DNA from: Peptoniphilus sp.
GTDB taxonomy: Bacteria; Bacillota; Clostridia; Tissierellales; Peptoniphilaceae
Direction of reading: 5' to 3'
DNA: 11,416 nucleotides
NCBI GenBank assembly: GCA_029983555.1
Contig: JASBZH010000042.1
Coordinates: 1 to 11,416, forward strand
Below, piece after piece: positions 1 through 6,699 of this stretch (position 1 is the stretch's first letter; every line of letters starts with the position of its first letter). The position numbers were made by a program, and so were the translations under genes. Below the pieces are notes generated by a model that saw nothing but the letters and a program-made list of their open reading frames with translations, was not told the origin of the DNA and did no database searches.

Positions 1-31
1 AACTTTTTTCAATTTATTTTGAAAAGTTTTT
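1..31 (+). terminator. Weak terminator-like hairpin for a gene left of the window
   Basis: AACTTTT (1-7) can pair with AAAAGTT (22-28), and CAA (10-12) with TTG (19-21), leaving two bulged T's and a short loop. A short T run follows (27-31). The stem is almost all A-T, so it is weak. It could end transcription of a plus-strand gene lying beyond the left edge, ahead of the stronger hairpin at 84-110. It may also be chance in very AT-rich DNA. Confidence 0.25.
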
Positions 32-83
32 GTGAAGTTTTAAGAGTTGTTGTCGTTTCAAGTGACAACTATTATAGTTTAAC

Positions 84-130
84 AAGTTCTTATTAGTTTG
101 TCAAGAACTTTTTTATTCTTTTTTTTAATT
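84..130 (+). terminator. Rho-independent terminator, plus strand
   Basis: A perfect 8-bp stem, AAGTTCTT (84-91) and AAGAACTT (103-110), encloses an 11-base loop and runs straight into a T-rich tail (109-130). It is oriented to end transcription coming from the left, so a plus-strand gene probably ends just before the window, converging on bioB. Confidence 0.6.
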
Positions 131-160
131 TTGTAAAGTTTTTTAAGACTTGTAAATTTT

Positions 161-197
161 ATTAAAAAAAGAACAGCTGCTTTTTGCGACAGCTGTT
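161..197 (-). terminator. Rho-independent terminator of bioB
   Basis: On the minus strand AACAGCTG, a 10-base loop and CAGCTGTT form a perfect 8-bp stem (172-179 with 190-197). One base later comes a run of seven T's (plus-strand A's 164-170). It lies about 50 bases past the bioB stop codon, as expected for the end of that transcript. Confidence 0.85.
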
Positions 198-246
198 ATA
201 TAATACTACCTATTAGTTATCTTGTCAACTATTTTTTTGAAAATTT

Positions 247-1242
247 TTAAATTGTTTCAAAATTATATTCAAGTTCGTCTACGGCCTTTATATTATAATC
301 CATATCTTCTAACATTTTCAAATCATCTTCTATTGTGTTTGTCTTTGTTGTAAGTAAGTCACCTGAAATTGTTGCATTAGCTCCACTCTTAAATGCACTT
401 TTTCCAAATTCTTCCATTAATGATCTTCCACCTGCAAGTCTTATTGCTGATTTTGGATTTATAAATCTAAAGATTGCACAAGTTCTATTTAGTTCTTCCA
501 TAGAAAGTGGTTCGATATCTTCTAGTGGAGTATGTTTAATTGGACTTAATAAATTAACTGGTATTGATTTAATATCTAGTTTTCTTAATTCAAGTGCCAA
601 GTCTATTCTATCTATATAAGTTTCTCCCATTCCTATGAGTCCACCAGAACACACCTCCATTCCAGCCTCTTTTGCTGCTTTAATTGTGTCAATTTTTTGA
701 TCATAGCTGTGTGTAGAACATATACCTTCAAAATAATTTCTAGATGTTTCTAAATTATTGTGGACTCTTCTTATACCCGCTTTTTTTAATTTTTCAAATC
801 CTTCTTCAGAAATAAGCCCACCTGAAATACAGATTTTAAGTTCAGGAGCTTCTTCGTGAATCTTCTTTGTAATATTGCAAATTTTATCTATATCTTCATC
901 ACTTAAGTTTTTTCCACTAGCTACCATTGAATAGCGCGGTACTTTTCTTCTATATTTATCAAGAGCATCATTAATTATAACTTCTTCTGGTAGAAGTGAA
1001 TACTCTTTAACTTCTGTTTTATAGTGAGCTGATTGTGCACAAAACTTACAATCCTCTGAACACTTACCACTCTTAGCGTTAATTATAGTGCACATGTCAA
1101 ATTCATTGCCACAAAAATGGTCTCTTATTTCATCAGCTGCTTTTGTAAGTTCCTTATAGTCTTCTTTATATAATTCTATTGCTTCTTCTCGCGTAATTTT
1201 GTATCCATCTTTTACTTTTTCTTTTAATTTAAAAATATCCAT
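247..1242 (-). CDS. bioB: Biotin synthase (radical SAM), anaerobe type
   Basis: Converts dethiobiotin to biotin by inserting sulfur, using S-adenosylmethionine and two iron-sulfur clusters, in the cytoplasm. The 331-residue protein has the radical-SAM motif CxxxCxxC at Cys61, Cys65 and Cys68, the conserved CSGG (Cys198), HNLET-like HNNLET (161-166), and the Arg of AIRLAGGR (Arg268). Of the E. coli ligands of the second cluster, Cys128 and Cys188 match Cys138 and Cys198, but Cys97 is replaced by Ser105 (YSMVASG). This is like the BioB class of strict anaerobes reported to use a 4Fe-5S cluster. The start is set at the ATG at 1242, not the in-frame ATG at 1257: GGTGAT, part of the ribosome-site consensus, sits 6 bases before it, and the predicted transcript starts near 1255. 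No other biotin gene is in the window, so the cell may take up precursors or encode the rest elsewhere. Confidence 0.95.
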   Translation of the reverse strand: MDIFKLKEKVKDGYKITREEAIELYKEDYKELTKAADEIRDHFCGNEFDMCTIINAKSGKCSEDCKFCAQSAHYKTEVKEYSLLPEEVIINDALDKYRRKVPRYSMVASGKNLSDEDIDKICNITKKIHEEAPELKICISGGLISEEGFEKLKKAGIRRVHNNLETSRNYFEGICSTHSYDQKIDTIKAAKEAGMEVCSGGLIGMGETYIDRIDLALELRKLDIKSIPVNLLSPIKHTPLEDIEPLSMEELNRTCAIFRFINPKSAIRLAGGRSLMEEFGKSAFKSGANATISGDLLTTKTNTIEDDLKMLEDMDYNIKAVDELEYNFETI

Positions 1243-1261
1243 AAGTTTATCACCCATGGAT

Positions 1262-1290
1262 ATTATACAAATTAAATTCTATATGGTCAA
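1262..1290 (-). promoter_or_regulatory. bioB promoter
   Basis: On the minus strand TTGACC (1285-1290) and TATAAT (1262-1267) are exactly 17 bases apart, close to the sigma-A ideal. The predicted start of transcription is near 1255. That puts the upstream ATG at 1257 outside or at the very tip of the mRNA and supports translation from 1242. Confidence 0.75.
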
Positions 1291-1314
1291 CCTATTATAG
1301 TTTTAGGTTATCAA
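1284..1314 (-). promoter_or_regulatory. Possible BirA (biotin) operator over the bioB promoter
   Basis: Read on the minus strand, TTGATAACC, 13 bases and GGTTGACCA form an imperfect inverted repeat. BirA operators follow TTGTAAACC, a spacer of about 14-16, and GGTTTACAA; the halves match at about 7-8 of 9 positions each. The downstream half contains the -35 box, so bound protein would block RNA polymerase. The spacer is shorter than usual, which is the main doubt. The upstream half overlaps the last codons of trmB. Confidence 0.4.
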
Positions 1315-1949
1315 TTGTAAAATTCAAAAACCCCAAATTTAATTGGCACATTGGAATTTCTAAACTTTCTCTCATATTCAGTCACTATATTTTGTGGATA
1401 CTCATCTTCTTCCATATCAAAATCAGTAATAAGTTCAGAAAATCCTGTATCTCTAAAATAATCTAGACTCTCTTCAAAAAGCTCAAGATCATCCGTCTTA
1501 AAATATATTTGAGATTTCTCTTTTAAAATAATCTTATATTTTTCCAAAAATCTCGGATAGGTTAATCTTCTTTTTTTGTGTCTTAATTTTGGCCAAGGAT
1601 TGCAGAAGTTGATATAAATCCTATCTATTTCATTTTCATCAAAATATTCCAATATGTTTTCTGCATTTATTGGCATAGCTCTAACATTTGTAAGCTCTTC
1701 CTTTAGAATTTTTCTAGTCGCATAAATAAGCGCATTAGTTTCTAAATCTACCATTATATAATTAATATTTTTATTTCTCTTTGCTGACTCTATTGTGAAT
1801 TTTCCCTTACCGGCTCCAATTTCCAAATATATTGGATTGTCATTTCCAAAAATTTCCGACCATCTGCCTTTGTTTTGTTCACCATTAAAGTAAACATAGG
1901 GATTTTCTTGCATTTCAGGTATTGCAAAGTGTTTTTTTCTAAGTCTCAT
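1311..1949 (-). CDS. trmB: tRNA (guanine-N7-)-methyltransferase
   Basis: Transfers a methyl group from S-adenosylmethionine to N7 of G46 in the variable loop of tRNAs; a soluble Rossmann-fold enzyme. The 212-residue length is normal. Visible are the SAM-binding motif EIGAGKGKF (43-51), an acidic residue after the second strand (VDLE, 67-70), the family signature NPWPKLRHKKRRLTYPRFL (117-135) and the C-terminal TEYERKF (190-196). The signature usually reads DPWPK; here the Asp is Asn117, which I recall in other clostridial homologues. The ATG at 1949 follows GAGGG at a spacing of 7. It has its own promoter and no clear terminator before bioB, so some read-through into bioB is possible. Confidence 0.93.
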   Translation of the reverse strand: MRLRKKHFAIPEMQENPYVYFNGEQNKGRWSEIFGNDNPIYLEIGAGKGKFTIESAKRNKNINYIMVDLETNALIYATRKILKEELTNVRAMPINAENILEYFDENEIDRIYINFCNPWPKLRHKKRRLTYPRFLEKYKIILKEKSQIYFKTDDLELFEESLDYFRDTGFSELITDFDMEEDEYPQNIVTEYERKFRNSNVPIKFGVFEFYN

Positions 1950-1988
1950 AATACATCCCTCAACTCTTTTTTCTATTTCAATTTAGGT

Positions 1989-2016
1989 ATTATATCATAG
2001 AAAAAAAAGCTGTCAA
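1989..2016 (-). promoter_or_regulatory. trmB promoter
   Basis: On the minus strand TTGACA (2011-2016), a 16-base spacer and TATAAT (1989-1994) give two perfect hexamers. The -10 box also has the extended TG element (TGATATAAT). The predicted transcript start is near 1982, leaving a leader of about 33 bases. It lies directly behind the stop codon of the endonuclease gene. Confidence 0.8.
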
Positions 2017-2025
2017 TCGATTATT

Positions 2026-2784
2026 TTATTTTATTTTCTTACTCCTTCCCGTACTATAATCTATAGAAACTCCGGGCTCGATATTTTTTACTAAGACTCT
2101 AAAATTTATTCCTTTGCCATTATCTTCAACACTATAAGCTTCAATTATTACTCCGCGTGCAACTAATTCATCATCTCTAAAAATTGGAGTTACCCTATAC
2201 CTTACTTTTTTGCCAGTATCCTTTATATAATTCGCTACCGCATTTTCAAATGGAAGCATTCCTTTTGTATTAAAAGATCTAGTCCCTGTCATAAGGTTTA
2301 ACCAATTGTCATTTTCCCCCGCTAGTTGAAAACCTATCAAATGGCACCTGTTATATAAAACTCCACCTTCTATAAAATTATATTTCTTCTGATGCCATCC
2401 AGTAGGATAAACTTTTGATATATCTTGTCTCTTTTCTCTAGGCATCAGTTCTCTTCCTAGTAAAGCATTTGCAGGTCCAACTCTATTTAGCTTATCAAGA
2501 GGAGAATAATATTCAAAAACTTTTCTATTTTCTAAATCTTCCTTAGAAAATTGAGGTTGATTTTTATCGATGACATAGAACTCAGATTTTTCGGTTACCT
2601 TGTATTTATTTCTATCAAAAGCTCCCGAATCTGTCAAAAACTTTGAAAAACTATGCCCAAGTCCTTCTCTACTTTCATAATTCTTTAAAAGACTTTCATC
2701 GCCAATCAGTGCTCCAATTATAGCGAGAGCAATTAAAGCTATTACCGTCCATTTTTTATTTTGATTCTTATTGTTCTTGGCCAT
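2026..2784 (-). CDS. Membrane-anchored DNA/RNA non-specific endonuclease (EndA/NucA-like)
   Basis: A His-Me finger nuclease of the Endonuclea_NS_2 group, which cuts nucleic acids without sequence preference, with Mg2+ as usual cofactor. The 252 residues start with a short positive stretch (NKNQNKKW), then one hydrophobic segment (about 12-28) that acts as membrane anchor or uncleaved signal; no lipobox is seen. The nuclease domain, about 85-250, faces outside. Its active-site motif is NRCHLIGFQL (145-154), with His148 as expected general base; related EndA proteins have DRGH. The metal-binding Asn is probably Asn163 in NLMTGTRSFN. The C-terminal pattern YRVTPIF, EAYSVEDNG and IDYSTG is typical. 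The start overlaps the cupin gene by 17 bases, with AGGT 4 bases upstream, so the two are co-transcribed. Likely roles are DNA scavenging or DNA processing at the cell surface. A secreted toxin is less likely, as no immunity gene or delivery domain is seen. Confidence 0.85.
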   Translation of the reverse strand: MAKNNKNQNKKWTVIALIALAIIGALIGDESLLKNYESREGLGHSFSKFLTDSGAFDRNKYKVTEKSEFYVIDKNQPQFSKEDLENRKVFEYYSPLDKLNRVGPANALLGRELMPREKRQDISKVYPTGWHQKKYNFIEGGVLYNRCHLIGFQLAGENDNWLNLMTGTRSFNTKGMLPFENAVANYIKDTGKKVRYRVTPIFRDDELVARGVIIEAYSVEDNGKGINFRVLVKNIEPGVSIDYSTGRSKKIK

Positions 2785-3097
2785 TTTTACCTACTTTTTT
2801 AAAAACACAAAGCCAAATAGCCTTATCTTGATCAAAGACTCTATGTACATCGTGCGGATTTATTTTAATAATATCTCCTGGTTTTAAATGTAAAATTTCA
2901 TCCTTAAACTCAATGCTGGCCTTTCCATCATAGAGCATCACAATTTCCAAATCATCTTGATCAAACTCTTCCGTATCCTGGTTTAAAGATAGAGTCCTAT
3001 TTATAATAATATCGTCATCTTCATATATAACTTCCTCTATCTCCAAATCTTTACTAAAATTTAAATTATCAAAAAAATTGAATAAAAATCTGTCCAA
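2768..3097 (-). CDS. Small single-domain cupin protein
   Basis: A protein of about 109 residues with one cupin beta-barrel. The second half is clear: a VMLYDGKASIEF strand, then LKPGDIIKINPHDVHRV (the second cupin motif with its His) and WLCVF. The first motif lacks the usual HxH pair and reads FDQDDLEIV, as in cupins of the W-x-Q-x-x-D-E type, so metal binding is uncertain and the substrate unknown. The first possible start is GTG at 3106, but it lies inside AGGTGAT, which is itself a good ribosome site. The TTG at 3097, 4 bases after that site, is the likelier start. The gene overlaps the nuclease gene downstream by 17 bases and follows pepD. Confidence 0.75.
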   Translation of the reverse strand: MDRFLFNFFDNLNFSKDLEIEEVIYEDDDIIINRTLSLNQDTEEFDQDDLEIVMLYDGKASIEFKDEILHLKPGDIIKINPHDVHRVFDQDKAIWLCVFKKVGKNGQEQ

Positions 3098-3113
3098 ATA
3101 TATCACCTAGTTT

Positions 3114-3122
3114 ATTATATCA
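3114..3122 (-). promoter_or_regulatory. Extended -10 promoter for the cupin-nuclease pair
   Basis: On the minus strand TGATATAAT is a perfect extended -10 element (TG, one base, TATAAT). No good -35 box is seen, as expected for this promoter type. The predicted start is near 3107, directly before the AGGTGAT ribosome site, which again favours the TTG start at 3097. The pair may also be reached by transcription from the TetR-pepD promoter. Confidence 0.5.
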
Positions 3123-3132
3123 AAACTTTTCA

Positions 3133-4548
3133 CTATTTTTTAAATTTACATTTCTCTAAAACTTCTAATAAAATTTTATAAAATTTGTTTAAACTTTTTA
3201 TACTAAAAGCTTCATCAGGGCTATGAAAATCCCAGGAATTTGGGCCAATAGAAATGATATCAAGATCTTTAATTTTTGCAGCAAAATATCCACATTCTAA
3301 TCCTGCATGTATAGGTTTAACTTTTGGATTATCATAATTTTCTTTATAAATATCTAAAGTTAGTTCTCTAATCATCGACTCACTCTTATACGGCCAAGAA
3401 TAATAAGATCCCCACACTTTGTAATCAAATTCACAAATCTCCGATAACCTTATAATTTTATCCCTCAAAAAAGACCTTTGTGAGTCATAGTTAGCTCTAA
3501 TATCACAGATAACAAACAAAGTATCACCATCTATATATATTTCTCCAACATTGTTAGATGCATCGACCATACTTTGAAAACTATTTGATAATATAACTGC
3601 ATCCGCTGGCAAGAGTAATATAAAATCTAATATTTCTTGATTAAATTCATTATCATAATAATAATCAACTGATTTTCTTTCAATATTTATATTTAAATTT
3701 TTTAATGAAGGAAACTCTCTTTTGACTAATCTTAAAAATTCATCTTTTTTTTCTAAAAGACTGTCTTCATTCTTAACTCCTATTACAATTGAACTCTCTC
3801 TTGGTATAGAAAGCCTGAAACTTCCACCAATAATATTATTAATATAAAAAGGAATGTTTAAATATTTTAAAAATCTAAATAATATTATATTACTATTTCC
3901 ACGCCCTTTATTTATATCTTCTCCAGAATGTCCTCCAATAAGTCCTGATATTGTTATTTCAAAACCTTTTAATTCGTTACTTTCAATTCTATTTAATTTT
4001 TTTGTTGATGTTATTGTTATACCTCCAGCACTAGATAATAAAATTTCATCTTCTATGCAATGGTCTAAGTTAATCAAATGTCTCGCTTTTAATAAATCTT
4101 GATTGAAATTTTTGGCGCCAGAAAAATCCTCCTCTTCACAACTTGTAAAAATGGCTTCTATCTCAGGGTGTTTTAAAGAATGATCTTCTAGAATTGTAAG
4201 AATTGTACTCACACCAAGCCCATCATCTGCACCTAGGCTTGTTCTTCCGTGTGTTGATACAATATCTCCATCAACAAAATACTTAATGCCATCCTCTTTA
4301 AAATTAATATCAACACCTAATGCTTTTTCACAAACCATATCAATATGTGCTTGAAGCGCGATTGGTGCATAACTTTCATATCCTTTGCTTGCCTTTTTTC
4401 TGATTAAAACATTTTTATAATTATCTTTATAAGTTTCTAAATTATGTTTTTTACCAAATTCATAGATATAATCTCTAATTTTTTCTTCATTATAACTTTG
4501 TCTTGGTATTTTTGTTATTTCAAAAAATTGCTCTAATACTTTACTCAT
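3133..4548 (-). CDS. pepD: Cytosolic non-specific dipeptidase (PepD-like, M20 family)
   Basis: A zinc peptidase that cleaves dipeptides such as Xaa-His in the cytoplasm. The 471 residues match the usual length. The catalytic layout is complete: His68 and Asp70 in LQAHIDMVCEK, Asp108 in LGADDGLG, the Glu138-Glu139 pair in SCEEEDFSGA, Asp162 in NLDHC, and His442 in WDFHSPDEAF. GLIGGHSGEDINKGRGN (202-218), in the lid domain, and HAGLECGYF (414-422) are also typical of PepD. The -EEEDFSGA stretch differs from the common DEETGM.GA, but the two Glu are kept. The ATG at 4548 follows GGAGAT with good spacing; an in-frame TTG at 4560 is less likely. The start overlaps the end of the TetR gene by 8 bases (ATGAGTAA), a sign of linked translation. 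Being in the repressor's operon and divergent from a YfcC carrier, it probably digests what that carrier brings in. Confidence 0.9.
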   Translation of the reverse strand: MSKVLEQFFEITKIPRQSYNEEKIRDYIYEFGKKHNLETYKDNYKNVLIRKKASKGYESYAPIALQAHIDMVCEKALGVDINFKEDGIKYFVDGDIVSTHGRTSLGADDGLGVSTILTILEDHSLKHPEIEAIFTSCEEEDFSGAKNFNQDLLKARHLINLDHCIEDEILLSSAGGITITSTKKLNRIESNELKGFEITISGLIGGHSGEDINKGRGNSNIILFRFLKYLNIPFYINNIIGGSFRLSIPRESSIVIGVKNEDSLLEKKDEFLRLVKREFPSLKNLNINIERKSVDYYYDNEFNQEILDFILLLPADAVILSNSFQSMVDASNNVGEIYIDGDTLFVICDIRANYDSQRSFLRDKIIRLSEICEFDYKVWGSYYSWPYKSESMIRELTLDIYKENYDNPKVKPIHAGLECGYFAAKIKDLDIISIGPNSWDFHSPDEAFSIKSLNKFYKILLEVLEKCKFKK

Positions 4549-5188
4549 TTCTATCTCCAACTCTATATATTAAATTCTTTAAGTATTTTATAAATTCCTC
4601 TTTTGTTTTTTTATTGGAAGTATCTTTATTTATCATAGCTTCATACAAATATGAACTATGTACTCTTATTGTAGTTTCTATTATAAAATCAATATCCTCT
4701 TTATGATAGCCACACTTTAAAAAACTCTTTGTGATAGCCTTGTCTCTTTCAAAAATGTTTCCCGAAGTTAACATCAACATTATATCCTCATCTATCCCTT
4801 CGAGCTCTTCTGGAAATATAACATAATATTCATTAATTATCTCATGAAGCATATTTTTATATGTTCCATAAAACATATTAAAATATATATCAGGATATTT
4901 AAAACAAAAATCATTAAATACCTCATAAATTTTTATATATCTATCTATTGGATTATCTACTTTTACAATCTTTTTTTTAAGATCTTTTATATATCCTTCT
5001 AGATATTTCACCGACGCGTACATCAATAATACATCTAAATTTTTAAAATAATTATATAGAGTCGCAGAATTATATCCTGATTTATCAGCGATTTTTCTTA
5101 TAGTTACTTTATCGATACCTTCTTTTTCAATTATTTCAATAGTTGCTTCAATGAAATAACTCATCACTCTTCTTTCTTTTAATTTCAT
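4541..5188 (-). CDS. TetR/AcrR-family transcriptional repressor
   Basis: A 215-residue DNA-binding regulator. The N-terminal helix-turn-helix is clear: IEKEGIDKVTIRKIADKSGY then NSATLYNYFKN (20-50), where helix 3 reads the DNA. The rest is a helical ligand-binding and dimer domain with no recognisable ligand specificity. The ATG at 5188 follows GGGAGGATATA, a strong ribosome site; an upstream in-frame start at 5221 would lie far from any such site. It is the first gene of the operon with pepD, and it diverges from the YfcC carrier gene across a shared promoter region with a perfect palindrome. Self-repression and repression of the carrier are therefore likely, with relief by a peptide, amino acid or related molecule (inferred). 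Confidence 0.9.
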   Translation of the reverse strand: MKLKERRVMSYFIEATIEIIEKEGIDKVTIRKIADKSGYNSATLYNYFKNLDVLLMYASVKYLEGYIKDLKKKIVKVDNPIDRYIKIYEVFNDFCFKYPDIYFNMFYGTYKNMLHEIINEYYVIFPEELEGIDEDIMLMLTSGNIFERDKAITKSFLKCGYHKEDIDFIIETTIRVHSSYLYEAMINKDTSNKKTKEEFIKYLKNLIYRVGDRNE

Positions 5189-5214
5189 TATATCCTCCCA
5201 ATTTATAAAGATGC

Positions 5215-5243
5215 TTGACAATTTTTTAGTTCCTAATTATAAT
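5215..5243 (+). promoter_or_regulatory. Promoter of the YfcC-EamA operon
   Basis: TTGACA (5215-5220), exactly 17 bases, then TATAAT (5238-5243): a fully consensus sigma-A promoter. Such a strong promoter usually needs a repressor, and the palindrome at 5247-5266 lies over the predicted start point near 5250. Confidence 0.85.
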
Positions 5244-5270
5244 TATAATATAATCATGATTATATTTCAA
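5242..5270 (-). promoter_or_regulatory. Promoter of the TetR-pepD operon
   Basis: On the minus strand TTGAAA (5265-5270), exactly 17 bases, then TATAAT (5242-5247). Its -10 box overlaps the -10 box of the opposing promoter by two bases, so the two polymerases cannot bind at once. The predicted start is near 5235, giving a leader of about 47 bases. Confidence 0.75.
5247..5266. promoter_or_regulatory. Perfect 20-bp palindrome, likely TetR operator
   Basis: AATATAATCATGATTATATT reads the same on both strands. It fills the -35/-10 spacer of the repressor's promoter and covers the predicted start point of the carrier's promoter. Position, symmetry and length fit the operator of the neighbouring TetR-family protein, which binds as a dimer. 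AT-rich sequence makes short palindromes common, but 20 matched bases with a CATG centre is well beyond that. Confidence 0.8.
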
Positions 5271-5289
5271 TCACGTATAGGAGGTTTAT

Positions 5290-6693
5290 ATGAAAAAGAA
5301 AATAAAATTAAAAGCACCTGATGCTTTAGTCCTAATTGTAGTGCTTTTAGTAGTTGCATCTATTTTGACTTACATACTTCCAGCAGGAGAATATAACCGA
5401 ACTATTGATCCAATAACACAAGCAGAAGTAGTAAATCCAAATTCTTTTCACAAAGTTGAAAAAAGTCCAGTTTCTCCTTGGGGAATTTTAAAATCTGTTC
5501 CACAAGGTTTAAATGAATCGGCAGATATCATCAATTTTCTTTTAATTATTGGTGGTTTTTTTGGAGTATTAAAAGGAACTGGAGCTTTAGATTCTCTTTT
5601 AAAGTCCGCAATTATTAATCTTAAAGGAAAAGAAAAACTCGTTATTCCTATCGTCCTTACTTTTTGGGGACTTGGCGGGGCAATTATAGGTAATTTTGAA
5701 GAGTGTCTTGCATTCTTGCCACTTCAAATAACTCTATGTCTAGCTTTAGGATTTGACTCAATAACTGGAGTAGCACTCGGTATGTGTGGTGTTGGAATAG
5801 GATATATAGGTGCAATACTTAATCCCTTCACGGTTGCTACAGCTCAAAAAATTGCAAATGTTCCACTTTATTCAGGAATGGGAATTAGAGTAATATCATT
5901 CATTGCACTTTTAATTGTAACAATTGTTTACATATACAGATATGTAGGTAAAATTCACACAAATCCAGAGTTATCCCTTGTTTACACAGAAGACCTATCT
6001 TCTCCTTATAAAGAAAATGATTTGTTATCAGAAGATGTTCATTTTACTAAAAAACATAAGCTTGTATTATTAGCTTTTTTACTTACTATAATATTATTAG
6101 TTTATGGAGTTATTAATTATGATTTCTACTTACCAGAAATTGCAGCTGTATTCGTGGGTTCGGGAATTATAATGGGCCTTATTAGTGGGCTTTCTGTAAA
6201 TAAAATAGCAGAAGAATTTGTAAAAGGCGCTTCTAACATGCTTTACCCTGCACTTTGCGTCGGTTTTGCAAGGGCAATTACAATCATAATGATAGAAGGA
6301 AATATTCTTGATGTAATAGTTAAAAATTTCTCAAAACTTGTAGCTGGTCTACCTTTGCAAATTTCTGCTGTTGGTATGTATGTTTTTCAAAGTATTATTA
6401 ATATCTTTATACCTTCCGGAACAGGTCAAGCTGTAGTAAGTATGCCGATAATGACACCACTTGCCGATGTAACTGGACTTACTCGTCAAACAGCTTGTTT
6501 AGCTTTTCAATTTGGAGACGGTATTACTAATTTAATTACTCCTACTGCAGGCGACCTTATGGCTGCCATTGCTATTGGAGGAATATCTTATGGAAAATGG
6601 ATGAAGTGGTTTTATAAATTATTACTAATTTGGTTTGTAGTTTGTTCAATTATACTTATAATTGCAACTGCGATATCTTATGGACCTATTTAA
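5290..6693 (+). CDS. YfcC-family membrane carrier (peptide or amino acid transport suspected)
   Basis: An inner-membrane carrier of 467 residues in the DcuC/YfcC-like superfamily (PF03606 type). It has about 10-12 hydrophobic segments. Family marks are LPAGEY after the first segment (30-35), the GNFEECLAFLPL and NPFTVATAQ stretches in the first half, and FIPSGTGQAVVSMPIMTPLAD followed by FGDGITNLITPTAGDLMAA in the second. The substrate is not fixed by the sequence; relatives include C4-dicarboxylate and basic amino acid carriers and many of unknown substrate. The ATG at 5290 follows a perfect AGGAGG at spacing 5. Its partner genes (an exporter downstream and a divergent regulator with dipeptidase) suggest peptides or amino acids. 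Confidence 0.88.
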   Translation: MKKKIKLKAPDALVLIVVLLVVASILTYILPAGEYNRTIDPITQAEVVNPNSFHKVEKSPVSPWGILKSVPQGLNESADIINFLLIIGGFFGVLKGTGALDSLLKSAIINLKGKEKLVIPIVLTFWGLGGAIIGNFEECLAFLPLQITLCLALGFDSITGVALGMCGVGIGYIGAILNPFTVATAQKIANVPLYSGMGIRVISFIALLIVTIVYIYRYVGKIHTNPELSLVYTEDLSSPYKENDLLSEDVHFTKKHKLVLLAFLLTIILLVYGVINYDFYLPEIAAVFVGSGIIMGLISGLSVNKIAEEFVKGASNMLYPALCVGFARAITIIMIEGNILDVIVKNFSKLVAGLPLQISAVGMYVFQSIINIFIPSGTGQAVVSMPIMTPLADVTGLTRQTACLAFQFGDGITNLITPTAGDLMAAIAIGGISYGKWMKWFYKLLLIWFVVCSIILIIATAISYGPI

Positions 6694-6699
6694 AAGGAA

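Noticed and set aside
41..70. Inverted repeat around AGTTGT and ACAACT in the left edge region
   Set aside because: Only about five to six clean base pairs, then wobble pairs; no T run or promoter geometry gives it a role.
2026..3106. Cupin-nuclease pair as a toxin-antitoxin or anti-phage system
   Set aside because: The nuclease has a single membrane anchor and a housekeeping-type EndA fold, the cupin is no known immunity protein, and no other defence gene lies near.
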